Both the position numbers and the translations under genes were made by a program. From contig JADKKJ010000012.1 in assembly GCA_016720565.1 (NCBI GenBank), positions 434,001 to 498,000 on the forward strand: a stretch of 64,000 bases of DNA. The letters are read 5' to 3'. Shown piece by piece: positions 7,632-15,039 of the stretch. The stretch is from Chitinophagaceae bacterium (GTDB taxonomy: Bacteria > Bacteroidota > Bacteroidia > Chitinophagales > Chitinophagaceae). A model generated the notes under the pieces. It did no database searches, was not told the DNA's origin, and worked only from the letters and a program-made list of their open reading frames with translations. The stretch's first letter is position 1. The number at the start of each line of letters is the position of its first letter.

Positions 7632-8378
7632 ACCCTTCTCTGCAATAAGATATGCCCTTGGATCTCCCAGTGTAAATTTCTTGCGTCCGGGAATACTGTA
7701 GACTTCTTTTAACTGAAGTCCTGCAGCTTTCAGCAGGTATTCCATTTCATTGAGGGAGTAGATATAGTCTATGCTGTGCCGGTCCTCGGAAATTCCATCA
7801 GGACTAACAATACTGCTTTTAATTTCTATGCGGGAAGGGGATATCTGCCAGGTGGATTCTGCAGAAAATTGGAAGGCACCCATCTGACTGGAAACTTTTT
7901 CTTTAAAATTCCTCAGACTGATCTCGGCAATGGACCAGCTGTTGATCAAAAAATGACCACCGGGCTTCAGGCTATCGGATACATTGACCAAAATTTCCTG
8001 CAGATCGTTTGGATCAAAGAACTGCAGACTGTTTCCCATACAGATGGCCAGGGTATGTTCACCCAGGGGCTGAAGGTCCTGCATACTTTGCTGAATGGTC
8101 TTTATATCCAGGCCCTCCCCTTTTGCGGTATGATCAATTTCATCCAGGTAATCTTTCAGGTTATCGATGGCGGTCACCTGCATACCCATACGGGCCAGTC
8201 CTATACTATGCCGGCCATGGCCGCACATCAGGTCGAGAATGGAATCGCCTTTCTGTAAGTGGAAAAAAGGAACCATAAAATCCAGTTCCTTCCGGGTAAG
8301 TTCGGGGGGGATCAGTTCTTTCCAGATCTGTTTGTAAAAACCATCGAAGAAATTATCGTTGATATTGGACTTGCTCAT
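7620..8378 (-). CDS. class I SAM-dependent methyltransferase
   Basis: This 252-residue protein has a Rossmann methyltransferase core. Motif I is SILDLMCGHGRHSIGLA (about residues 45-61), the acidic end of beta-2 is VTAIDN, motif III is ICMGNSLQFF, and motif IV is LKPGGHFLINSW. These bind S-adenosylmethionine; the acceptor substrate is unknown. Its ATG overlaps the upstream response regulator stop by 4 nt (ATGA), so the two are translationally coupled and the methyltransferase may be under the same signal. Its 3' end runs into a heptamer array that supplies the stop codon. Confidence 0.82.
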   Translation of the reverse strand: MSKSNINDNFFDGFYKQIWKELIPPELTRKELDFMVPFFHLQKGDSILDLMCGHGRHSIGLARMGMQVTAIDNLKDYLDEIDHTAKGEGLDIKTIQQSMQDLQPLGEHTLAICMGNSLQFFDPNDLQEILVNVSDSLKPGGHFLINSWSIAEISLRNFKEKVSSQMGAFQFSAESTWQISPSRIEIKSSIVSPDGISEDRHSIDYIYSLNEMEYLLKAAGLQLKEVYSIPGRKKFTLGDPRAYLIAEKGYSL

Positions 8379-9031
8379 TCCAACAGTTTATTCCGCATAC
8401 CATACATCACCAGGCCGGCGATGGTCTTGGCGCCCACTTTCTGTTTCATGGTCTGGCGAATAGTTTCGATGGTGCGGGGACTAAGAAAGATCTCTTTGGA
8501 GATCTCTTCGGTGGTCTTATCCTCGGAGATCAGTTTCAGGATCTTGATCTCTTTTTCGGAGAACTTCACCGGGTTGGGATAGAACTGCCGAACAGTTTTT
8601 TTATGCTGAAGTTTTAAGAGCACGGCTTTATTCACCAGCTCATTAAAATAAAAATCATCGTTCATACAGGTAAGGATGGCCTGGTAGATCTCTTCGGGGT
8701 CGGTGGTCTTGGTGAGGTAAGCATTGGCGCCCATTTCCATCATCTTGGTGATCATCTCCTGGTCATCGTACATGGTAAGCACGATGATCTTGATGCTTTC
8801 ATATTCTTTGCGGATCATACCAATGGCGTTGATTCCGTCCACTTCGGGCATACGGATATCCATCAGGATCACATCGGGGGCCTTAAGCTTGATCTTGTGC
8901 ATCAGGTCCTTGCCATCTTCGGCCTCCCATAAAATTTTCAGGAATTCTTTGTCCTTAAGCGCCATGCGAATGCCGTCTCTGAAGATCTTGTGATCATCTG
9001 CTATGGCAACTTTTATAAGGTCGGCAGTCAT
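8375..9031 (-). CDS. response regulator, NarL/LuxR family (paralog B)
   Basis: Counting from the ATG at 9031 this is 218 residues. The open frame continues 34 codons upstream but without family similarity, and the receiver begins right after this ATG (MTADLIKVAIADDH). Asp58 in VILMDIRMP is the phospho-acceptor, Lys in YLTKTT completes the receiver, and the HTH includes TTEEISKEIFLSPRTIETIR with the GLVMYGMR tail. No kinase is adjacent. It is cotranscribed with a methyltransferase by a 4-nt overlap. It is closest in appearance to paralog A. Confidence 0.9.
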   Translation of the reverse strand: MTADLIKVAIADDHKIFRDGIRMALKDKEFLKILWEAEDGKDLMHKIKLKAPDVILMDIRMPEVDGINAIGMIRKEYESIKIIVLTMYDDQEMITKMMEMGANAYLTKTTDPEEIYQAILTCMNDDFYFNELVNKAVLLKLQHKKTVRQFYPNPVKFSEKEIKILKLISEDKTTEEISKEIFLSPRTIETIRQTMKQKVGAKTIAGLVMYGMRNKLLE

Positions 9032-9226
9032 AAGGAGGTAAGTGTTTTGGGTGAGTAAGGTTCTCGTAAAAATACTCAATTTTAGCCAACGGCCAATTTT
9101 GGAGAGAATAAGGCCCAGTCCATGCTTTTTCAATAGGTAAGTAATGGGAATGTTATGGGAACCTAACCGCTAACCCTCCTTCATGTCCTTTTTCCCTAAC
9201 TTTCCGCCCTGTTTAAATAACCCCGA

Positions 9227-10126
9227 ATGAAACGTAACTCTCTGCTGCTCCTGATCGCTGTTGCCATCACTATTGCTTCCTGTGGAAAAGGCGGGAATTC
9301 ACCCAGCCCTAATCCAACCCCAACGCCTACCCCATCCGGCAATGTGGAGAATGACCCTATCAATTTTGGTAATCCTACCAATGCGGTGGCCCAGGCTACC
9401 TCTCCAGAGAATTACCTGAAAGACTATACTTATTTCAAGGTCGGCTACAGCAAAAGTCGCGGCGTATCCAGCTGGGTAGCCTGGCACCTGGAATCGGCCG
9501 ACCTGGGATCTGCTCCCCGGCAGAATGATTTTCGCCCCGATACGCAATTGCCTACCGGCTGGTACCAGGTAAGCACCAGCAGTTATAGCGGCAGTGGATT
9601 TGACCGCGGGCATAATTGTCCATCTGGCGACCGCACTTCCACGGTAACAGCCAACTCCACTACTTTTTATATGACCAATATGACTCCCGAGGCGCCCAAC
9701 CTTAACCAGGGACCCTGGGCCGGTTTGGAAGATTATATCCGTAACACACTGGTAGGATCGGCCAATGAGGCCTATATCACCAGCGGGTCTTATGGTGTGG
9801 GAGGTTATAATAGCAGCAATGCCTTATTCAATAGTATTGATAATGGAAATGTCACGGTTCCTGCCAAGATCTGGAAAGTGGTGGTGGTAATGCCAAAGGG
9901 CGCCAATGATCTTACCCGAATCACCCGCGATGCAACTGTTTTGGTTGTAACCATGCCCAATGATAACCGCCTGTATACTACCGGGGGAACCAGCGCATGG
10001 AGAAATTACCTGACCACGGTTACCAACCTTGAGATAGAGGCCAATGCATCCGGTATTCCATTGAATCTGTTCAGGAATATTGCGGATACGCTAAAGCCGC
10101 TGTTGAAGGCGAAATTATTTCAGTGA
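9227..10126 (+). CDS. DNA/RNA non-specific endonuclease lipoprotein (NucA/EndoG type)
   Basis: This 299-residue protein has a lipoprotein signal (lipobox ending at Cys19 in IASCGKG), then a Pro/Thr spacer (about 26-37) and a beta-beta-alpha-metal nuclease domain. The domain shows the DRGH motif (FDRGHNCPSGDR; catalytic His129) and the metal-binding Asn160 in TPEAPNLNQGPW. Enzymes of this type cut DNA and RNA without sequence preference. The lipid anchor places it in the envelope, suiting nucleic acid scavenging or defence against free DNA. A -7-like TAACTTTC lies at 9197-9204. Its stop meets the convergent stop of the next gene in TGATCA with no gap. Confidence 0.88.
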   Translation: MKRNSLLLLIAVAITIASCGKGGNSPSPNPTPTPTPSGNVENDPINFGNPTNAVAQATSPENYLKDYTYFKVGYSKSRGVSSWVAWHLESADLGSAPRQNDFRPDTQLPTGWYQVSTSSYSGSGFDRGHNCPSGDRTSTVTANSTTFYMTNMTPEAPNLNQGPWAGLEDYIRNTLVGSANEAYITSGSYGVGGYNSSNALFNSIDNGNVTVPAKIWKVVVVMPKGANDLTRITRDATVLVVTMPNDNRLYTTGGTSAWRNYLTTVTNLEIEANASGIPLNLFRNIADTLKPLLKAKLFQ

Positions 10127-10945
10127 TCATTTCATTGCATAGGTAAATGAGAATTGATAAATGGAATCAGACAGATCCGCTGAAGGCTTCCTGGTGTATT
10201 TATAATAAAGCAGTTTGATATTCACAAAATTGTTGATCTCAATACCTCCTCCTGCAGACCAGGCCTGGAACAATCCATGATGAAGCAGGTTTGGAAAAAC
10301 AGCGCGAAGAGGTTCTTTTCCTGAATTACAGAAAATATATCTTCCTGCCAACCAGAATATGCCCATATTCCTGGAGTTATTTTTTTCCCAGGCGCCAGTT
10401 TGAAAATAAAAACCACCTGCGCCAAGGCTATTGAGAAAGTTAACCGGCCTTCCAGTAGAAGGATCTGTGAGCGAGCCGGCACGATATCCGGATAACAATC
10501 TTGCCCCTATTTGATAGATCAACCCCGTTGAAGTAATGCGATAATTTTTTTTATTGATCAGCAGCAGTCCTTCCATTGTCATATTAACAAGCCCCCCTAA
10601 AGGATTTATAAGATTATTTCCCAATTGATCATTGCTGCGAAGGCCACCGATCTGCTGGTTTTGAAAACTATTGGAAGAAACCCCCGAATAAATAGAAATG
10701 GGTATGCCTTTACCACCGGGTTCGCCAATAAAAAGCCTGACCAGTCTTGCCGAAGCATTCACCTGGCCTGTGCTCGTAAAATCGATAAAACCGCTGGTAA
10801 GTATCTCCGGCTTATAACTCCATTTACTGTTGTTTCGAAAATTGCGGGAGGTTGGATTCATTGAATCATTTGACTGAGCCCTGCAAATTGCCGGCAGGGC
10901 AAACAGCCAAAAAATCAGAAATTTTTCCATAAAATATATTTTCAT
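10127..10945 (-). CDS. secreted beta-barrel-like envelope protein, unknown function
   Basis: Starting at the ATG at 10945, this protein of about 272 residues has a signal peptide (EKFLIFWLFALPAICRAQS). A chain of alternating strands with many Gly/Tyr/Phe and a final aromatic residue region (YQFSFTYAMK) follows, as expected of an outer-membrane barrel. No family is recognised. It is the last gene of a probable operon with the two-helix membrane protein (46-nt gap) and the glycine-zipper protein. The frame extends further upstream through TTG-type starts, but the signal peptide favours 10945 (or 10930). Confidence 0.6.
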   Translation of the reverse strand: MKIYFMEKFLIFWLFALPAICRAQSNDSMNPTSRNFRNNSKWSYKPEILTSGFIDFTSTGQVNASARLVRLFIGEPGGKGIPISIYSGVSSNSFQNQQIGGLRSNDQLGNNLINPLGGLVNMTMEGLLLINKKNYRITSTGLIYQIGARLLSGYRAGSLTDPSTGRPVNFLNSLGAGGFYFQTGAWEKNNSRNMGIFWLAGRYIFCNSGKEPLRAVFPNLLHHGLFQAWSAGGGIEINNFVNIKLLYYKYTRKPSADLSDSIYQFSFTYAMK

Positions 10946-10991
10946 AGCCGGATTTGATAACAGTAAGGGGGGACTGGCCCCCCTCTGTTTG

Positions 10992-11174
10992 TCAATCCTT
11001 CCTTTTTTTTCTAACCACACTTATCAAACCCACCAGGAAGAAAAGAAATAACAAAATGGTCGTGACCGCCATTACCTGGAACCTCCAGCGTTGAGGATGG
11101 TCCTGATAATCGAACGTGGTTACAATGCAGAGTAACAAAATGCCTCCTGTAACCCAAACTGTTGAATTTTTCAT
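10992..11174 (-). CDS. small two-helix membrane protein (60 aa)
   Basis: From the ATG at 11174 the protein has two hydrophobic segments, about residues 6-21 (WVTGGILLLCIVTTF) and 32-54 (VMAVTTILLFLFFLVGLISV). A short charged loop lies between them and a basic tail RKKRKD follows. It lies 29 nt after the glycine-zipper gene and 46 nt before the barrel-like gene, all on the minus strand. Small multi-helix membrane proteins directly after a secreted hydrophobic peptide are often immunity proteins. That role is inference; a membrane assembly factor is equally possible. Confidence 0.62.
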   Translation of the reverse strand: MKNSTVWVTGGILLLCIVTTFDYQDHPQRWRFQVMAVTTILLFLFFLVGLISVVRKKRKD

Positions 11175-11203
11175 ATTGTTAAGAATTGATTCCTTTATTT
11201 TGT

Positions 11204-11917
11204 TCAACAGAATTTGGAAGCACCAGAAAAAGCACCGCCCACCACTCCGATCACACCACCCACGGCTCCACCCAAGGCACCGCCTATCATAGCACCCGTT
11301 TTAACCCCGGTAAATCCACCCAATATGGCCTCTCCAATTACACCCAGCGCGCAGCGTGCCCATCCTGGAAGTGCCGTCAACTGTCCATTTTTATGAAAAG
11401 GATCCCAGGGAAAATTGATGGATCCGGTGGTACCGGTAACAGATGATAAAAATCTTCGTGATATTTCCTGTGCACTTATATCAAGGGCAGCAAGGGCTTC
11501 TGCTTCTTTATCATTGAATGAGGTTAACATACGCAGGTCCCTGAACGCGCCCCTGATCATATAAATACTAGTGTACTCCCTTCCTACTTTTGATAAAATG
11601 GATTGAAGTCCTCTCAAAAAAGAAGGTGAGAACCTCCCTTCATAGGCAGTCCAGTCTGAGCCGGCCACCACATCATTGAGTTTTGGATATTGAAGTATAT
11701 TAATGCCATAGGTCTGGATTATATCTTCGTTAGAACGGATAACGCCGGCGGATACCTGGTCGATGCCGGCATTAAAACCTTTAACAAAAGATTGAAATTT
11801 CTCGCTGCCCACATTTACAGGCAGGCCGCTTGTAACAAACCCGTCATCATAAGACTGTGCATATCCTGCCTGGAAACAAACCAGGGCAACACAGATTAAC
11901 AAGATCAACTTTCTCAT
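11204..11917 (-). CDS. secreted protein with C-terminal glycine-zipper hydrophobic domain
   Basis: Starting at ATG 11917, this is about 237 residues with a signal peptide (KLILLICVALVCFQAGYAQ). The middle region of about 150 residues is soluble and helical. The last ~45 residues are strongly hydrophobic and glycine-rich: GAMIGGALGGAVGG and GVVGGAFSGA form repeated GxxxG/GG steps. They are bounded by two Cys, one in WARC and one as the final residue. Such zippers insert into membranes, as in class II bacteriocins and some outer-membrane lipoproteins. The gene heads an operon with a two-helix membrane protein. I do not recognise the N-terminal domain. Pore-forming toxin or structural envelope protein are both open. 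Confidence 0.65.
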   Translation of the reverse strand: MRKLILLICVALVCFQAGYAQSYDDGFVTSGLPVNVGSEKFQSFVKGFNAGIDQVSAGVIRSNEDIIQTYGINILQYPKLNDVVAGSDWTAYEGRFSPSFLRGLQSILSKVGREYTSIYMIRGAFRDLRMLTSFNDKEAEALAALDISAQEISRRFLSSVTGTTGSINFPWDPFHKNGQLTALPGWARCALGVIGEAILGGFTGVKTGAMIGGALGGAVGGVIGVVGGAFSGASKFC

Positions 11918-12061
11918 ACACAATTTTTAAATCAGCCTACTCTGTTCATGATCCGGTTTTCGGCATTCCCGTAACATTGGCCAAATGATGCCTCAAAACT
12001 AAATGCCTGCTATAGCAGCACCATGGGAATTAAACAGGAATCAAAAGGTATTTTACTGACC

Positions 12062-12094
12062 AAAAAAAGGCCTGAAAACGAGATCATTTCAGGC
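12062..12094 (-). terminator. minus-strand terminator hairpin with no gene before it
   Basis: GCCTGAAA (12070-12077) pairs with TTTCAGGC (12087-12094) around a 9-nt loop. On the minus strand it is followed by seven T. The DNA upstream on that strand is the antisense of module 1, so it would end a small RNA or an antisense transcript. Confidence 0.55.
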
Positions 12095-12152
12095 AAATCC
12101 CAGAATTAATTCACTGAGATTCAAATATGGAGGAAGGATCCAAACTGGCAGC

Positions 12153-12185
12153 GAGGAAAAAAACATTTTAAAACGTTTTTTCCTC
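12153..12185. promoter_or_regulatory. 10-bp inverted repeat upstream of module 1
   Basis: GAGGAAAAAA (12153-12162) and TTTTTTCCTC (12176-12185) form an inverted repeat with an inner TTTTAAAA palindrome, ending 47 nt before the sensor start. It could be an operator for the module's own LuxR-type regulator or a weak terminator. Position and symmetry are the only evidence. Confidence 0.4.
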
Positions 12186-12232
12186 ATTTTTAAATAATTG
12201 AATGCAATTATTTTTATTTATTAATTAGAAGT

Positions 12233-12949
12233 ATGGTAAATCTTGAAAAACTGATTTTATTGTTAGAGGAAAATCATTTCATTATTGTCTTACTATTTTT
12301 TCTTGAACTATTTGCAATAATAATTGCATTGAAAAATTTAAGAAGTCAGTATTTGGGTAGGCTATTCATAATCTATTTGAGTCTAGATGCATTATTAATA
12401 TGTACAGATATCTTACTTTTTTCAACCCCAAGCATTCGCAGCTCATTCAAGTTGAAATTTCTCACAATTACAAATACAATAATTGGAGTAACTGAACTCT
12501 TGGTTTACTACAGCTATTTTAAACAAATCCTAGAAGGCAAGAAAATTAAATGGTTAATAGTAAACATTCAAAGATTAATTATTGTTCTCGCCATATCAGT
12601 TATCCTATTTACGATAATATCACCTTATAAGGATAGCGAATATACTGCAAACCTATTAGGTGTACTTGAATTATTACTATTTATACCTCCTAGCATTTTT
12701 TATTTTCAAAAAATCTTAAACACCGAATCTAATCTTAGACTCTTTTCTCGTCCATCCTTCTGGATTACATCGGGGGTTTTTTTTTACTCGGCATCAGCCA
12801 TACCCTATTATTTGATCAAAAAATATCTTGACAGCATTCATAACCCATATAGATTCGATATTGCTACTGCTTTTTATTATACTCCTATAATTATTAACGT
12901 TATCTTTTTAATTTTTGCATTTAGATGGAAAAAACCCATAACGATATAA
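12233..12949 (+). CDS. multi-pass membrane protein, sensor partner of two-component module 1
   Basis: This 238-residue protein has about seven hydrophobic segments and almost no soluble part. The last segments contain PSFWITSGVFFYSASAIPYYL, closely parallel to PGFWISIGILLYLGGSFFFY in the membrane protein of module 2, so the two are homologs. The gene is visibly AT-rich compared with flanking genes. It overlaps the kinase gene by 25 nt in another frame, which implies obligate cotranslation. Since the kinase has only one membrane segment and no input domain, this protein probably provides ligand sensing. No named family is recognised. Confidence 0.72.
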   Translation: MVNLEKLILLLEENHFIIVLLFFLELFAIIIALKNLRSQYLGRLFIIYLSLDALLICTDILLFSTPSIRSSFKLKFLTITNTIIGVTELLVYYSYFKQILEGKKIKWLIVNIQRLIIVLAISVILFTIISPYKDSEYTANLLGVLELLLFIPPSIFYFQKILNTESNLRLFSRPSFWITSGVFFYSASAIPYYLIKKYLDSIHNPYRFDIATAFYYTPIIINVIFLIFAFRWKKPITI

Positions 12950-13707
12950 TAGTATTTTCTGTTGTTGTTACATTGATAATTATGTTTTTGGGCATATACA
13001 TAATTGGAATGCTTTATTTATATAAAAAACGACAAGCCAAGATATCGGAGAAATTAAATGAACTCCAATTAGAAAAAGAAAAGGCCATATTAAATGCACA
13101 ACTAGAAATGCAAGAACAAACGTTTAATCAAATATCTAAGGAAATTCACGATAACATCAGCCTTTCTTTAACCTTAGCGAAATTAAATTTAAACACATTA
13201 GATTTTTCAGACGAAGAGTACCGAGTCAAAAAGATTCACAACTCAGTTGAACTAATTACTAGATCAATTTTAGAGCTAAACGACATTTCCAAAAGTCTGA
13301 ATTCTGAGATAATTATAAATCAAGGTATTTTAAAAGCTTTGGAACTTGAAATTTCCAAAATTGCAAATACAGGAATATTTCAATTGACCTTTAATATAGA
13401 AGGAACTCCGGTATTTGGTGATGCAAAAAAAGAAATACTAATATTCAGGGTTATACAAGAATCATTCAATAACATCATTAAACATTCCTTAGCCGAAAAA
13501 GTGGTATTGTCCTTGAAATACAGCCAAGACTATTTAAAAATCTCAATCGTTGATGATGGTAAAGGATTTGATCCCAAAAAAATAACAGACAAAACAAAAG
13601 CAGGATTAAATAATATTTCAAGTAGAATAAAACTTTTGAACGGAACATTTTCAATCAATAGCTTACCAAATAAAGGCACGGAAATACACTTTTCACTACC
13701 TATTTAA
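12925..13707 (+). CDS. membrane histidine kinase, HisKA_3/NarX-type, module 1
   Basis: This 260-residue kinase has one membrane segment (about residues 8-33), a coiled-coil linker (35-70) and a HisKA_3 domain with phospho-acceptor His75 in SKEIHDNISLS. The HATPase_c domain shows N-box ESFNNIIKHS, G1 VDDGKGFD and G2-type KAGLNNISSRI. It would autophosphorylate and pass phosphate to the regulator encoded 5 nt downstream. It has no periplasmic or PAS input domain. The start ATG at 12925 lies inside the membrane protein gene. Codon use is AT-rich like its upstream neighbour. Confidence 0.9.
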   Translation: MEKTHNDIIVFSVVVTLIIMFLGIYIIGMLYLYKKRQAKISEKLNELQLEKEKAILNAQLEMQEQTFNQISKEIHDNISLSLTLAKLNLNTLDFSDEEYRVKKIHNSVELITRSILELNDISKSLNSEIIINQGILKALELEISKIANTGIFQLTFNIEGTPVFGDAKKEILIFRVIQESFNNIIKHSLAEKVVLSLKYSQDYLKISIVDDGKGFDPKKITDKTKAGLNNISSRIKLLNGTFSINSLPNKGTEIHFSLPI

Positions 13708-13712
13708 TAAAT

Positions 13713-14375
13713 ATGACCAATTCTAAACAAATAAGAGTCGCTCTGGTCGATGACCACATATTACTGAGAAACGCATTGGCGAACTTGATAAATACCTTTG
13801 AAAATTGCCTAGTTGTTCATCAATCAGGCTCTGGGATAGAATTAATCCAAAATTTAAATAAAGGTGAAACACCTGACGTGGTTTTACTGGATCTAAATAT
13901 GCCTGAAATGAATGGATTTGAAACAGCAAAATGGGTGCAAAATAATTTGCCTAACACTGCAGTATTAATGCTCACGATGTATGATTCCGAGCTAACCTTA
14001 ATACAACTACTACAGGCCGGGGTAAAAGGTTTTCTTAAAAAGGATATACACCCTTCTGAATTGAATTTTGCGCTTCACTCTGTTGTAGAGTCTGGTTATT
14101 ACTATTCCAACCATACTACCGGAAAACTGGTCAATCTTTTCAGAAACAATACAGAAAATGGTATGAACCTTTATAAATCGCTGTTGAACAACCAGGAATT
14201 GGAGTTTCTCAAATTTGCCTGCACCGATCTTACTTATAAGGAGATCGCGGTGAAAATGTCGCTAAATCCCCGAACGGTTGATACTTTAAGAGATCAGTTA
14301 TTCATGAAACTGGATGTCAAAAGCCGGGTTGGGCTGGCCATGATCGCCATAAGGCATGGAATTGTGACCTTTTAA
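13713..14375 (+). CDS. response regulator, NarL/LuxR family, module 1 (paralog C)
   Basis: This 220-residue protein has a receiver with VDDH, phospho-acceptor Asp60 in VVLLDLNMP and Lys in FLKKDI. The LuxR HTH region is TYKEIAVKMSLNPRTVDTLRDQL. It follows its kinase by 5 nt and is its likely partner. Base composition shifts within the gene: the first two thirds are AT-rich like the kinase, while the last ~170 nt look like the GC-richer paralogs. This might reflect stronger constraint on the DNA-binding domain or a recombination junction. The GLAMIAIR tail aligns with GLVMYAVK of paralog A. Confidence 0.9.
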   Translation: MTNSKQIRVALVDDHILLRNALANLINTFENCLVVHQSGSGIELIQNLNKGETPDVVLLDLNMPEMNGFETAKWVQNNLPNTAVLMLTMYDSELTLIQLLQAGVKGFLKKDIHPSELNFALHSVVESGYYYSNHTTGKLVNLFRNNTENGMNLYKSLLNNQELEFLKFACTDLTYKEIAVKMSLNPRTVDTLRDQLFMKLDVKSRVGLAMIAIRHGIVTF

Positions 14376-14766
14376 CCCAGCTTTTCCGGAGCCTGGGGGA
14401 TTTTTCATCTCAGGCTTAGTAAATCAACTATGGCCGCCGGGAAATCTACGTATTGGTTACTGTTAAAATCAGGGTTAAACACCTTAGAATTATTTCTCTT
14501 GTGTGAGTGGGGAAGGCATTCTACTTTTGTTGAAGTTGGTTGGCAGAGGACAGCCCCCTCAAGCAAAATTCAATGTCTTGAAGAAACCGGCAGAACAGAA
14601 TCCCAATCCTTTGAATGCCATTAAGCTAAATCCAATGTCAATCAACTTTTTTTTCTTTTATCCCCAACCAGGTATCAGGGCATCCATTTTGCTCTCCTGA
14701 CCAATCAATTTCCCTCCAAGATTTTCCACAGCTGTTGATAACCGTACATTATCTCGGTAAAATTCC

Positions 14767-14788
14767 TATATTTACTTCCGTAAATATA
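14767..14788. promoter_or_regulatory. 9-bp inverted repeat, candidate operator
   Basis: TATATTTAC and GTAAATATA flank a TTCC loop. Perfect arms of this length suit a dimeric regulator such as a NarL-type protein. It sits about 195 nt before the ATG at 14983. Confidence 0.4.
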
Positions 14789-14820
14789 CGTAAAACCCCT
14801 GCGGCTTTTACTCAAACTCA

Positions 14821-14882
14821 ATAGGAACATTACGTTCTATTTTGGCCCTAAACCGTTAAATATCTGAGGGTTTAGCCCAAAA
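14821..14882 (+). other. two consecutive inverted repeats in the module 2 leader
   Basis: ATAGGAAC (14821-14828) pairs with GTTCTAT (14834-14840) with one bulged base. Directly after it, TTTTGG plus CTAAACC (14840-14854) pair with GGTTTAG plus CCAAAA (14869-14882), with a small internal loop and a loop of about 14 nt. No T-run follows. The second structure is strong enough to form in RNA and could be a leader element. Confidence 0.45.
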
Positions 14883-14945
14883 TCAGGTCTTAGGTAGTAT
14901 TAATATGAGTTGTGAAAAATACCAGCCCTGAGCATATTTACAACG

Positions 14946-14957
14946 CGAATTAATTCG
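14946..14957. repeat. 12-bp perfect palindrome before the 14983 start
   Basis: CGAATTAATTCG is fully self-complementary. It lies 25 nt before the ATG that shares its 18-nt context with position 7449. The other copy also has GCGAATT just upstream, inside a hairpin. Confidence 0.45.
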
Positions 14958-14982
14958 ATAAGGTTTTAAAAACGTTACTGTT

Positions 14983-15039
14983 ATGAAAAAGAATGCAAGG
15001 TTTTGGGAGCAAGATGTAATTTTAGTCTGGGAAGATTAA
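14983..15039 (+). CDS. 18-codon ORF in frame with the following membrane-protein gene
   Basis: ATG at 14983 is followed by 18 sense codons and TAA at 15037-15039. The same frame then stays open from 15040 to 15765 and encodes the module 2 membrane protein. The short product (MKKNARFWEQDVILVWED) could be the true N terminus cut off by a nonsense mutation, or a leader peptide. The start context AACGTTACTGTTATGAAA recurs at 7444-7461 on the other strand. Confidence 0.4.
   Translation: MKKNARFWEQDVILVWED

Larger units (their letters stand above)
14376..14982. other. 607-bp structured intergenic region before module 2
   Basis: No convincing gene is present; short frames at 14430-14700 conflict with each other and have no recognisable product. 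A weak 6-bp stem (AGCCTG 14390-14395, CAGGCT 14411-14416) could end module 1. The second half, about 14767-14957, is dense in inverted repeats, listed separately. The block 14440-14650 may be a decayed sequence. Confidence 0.5.

Noticed and set aside
14430..14700. Overlapping small ORFs (64 and 65 codons) in the gap before module 2
   Set aside because: They conflict in frame, have no signal or domain, and sit next to stop-rich sequence; treated as non-coding or decayed DNA.
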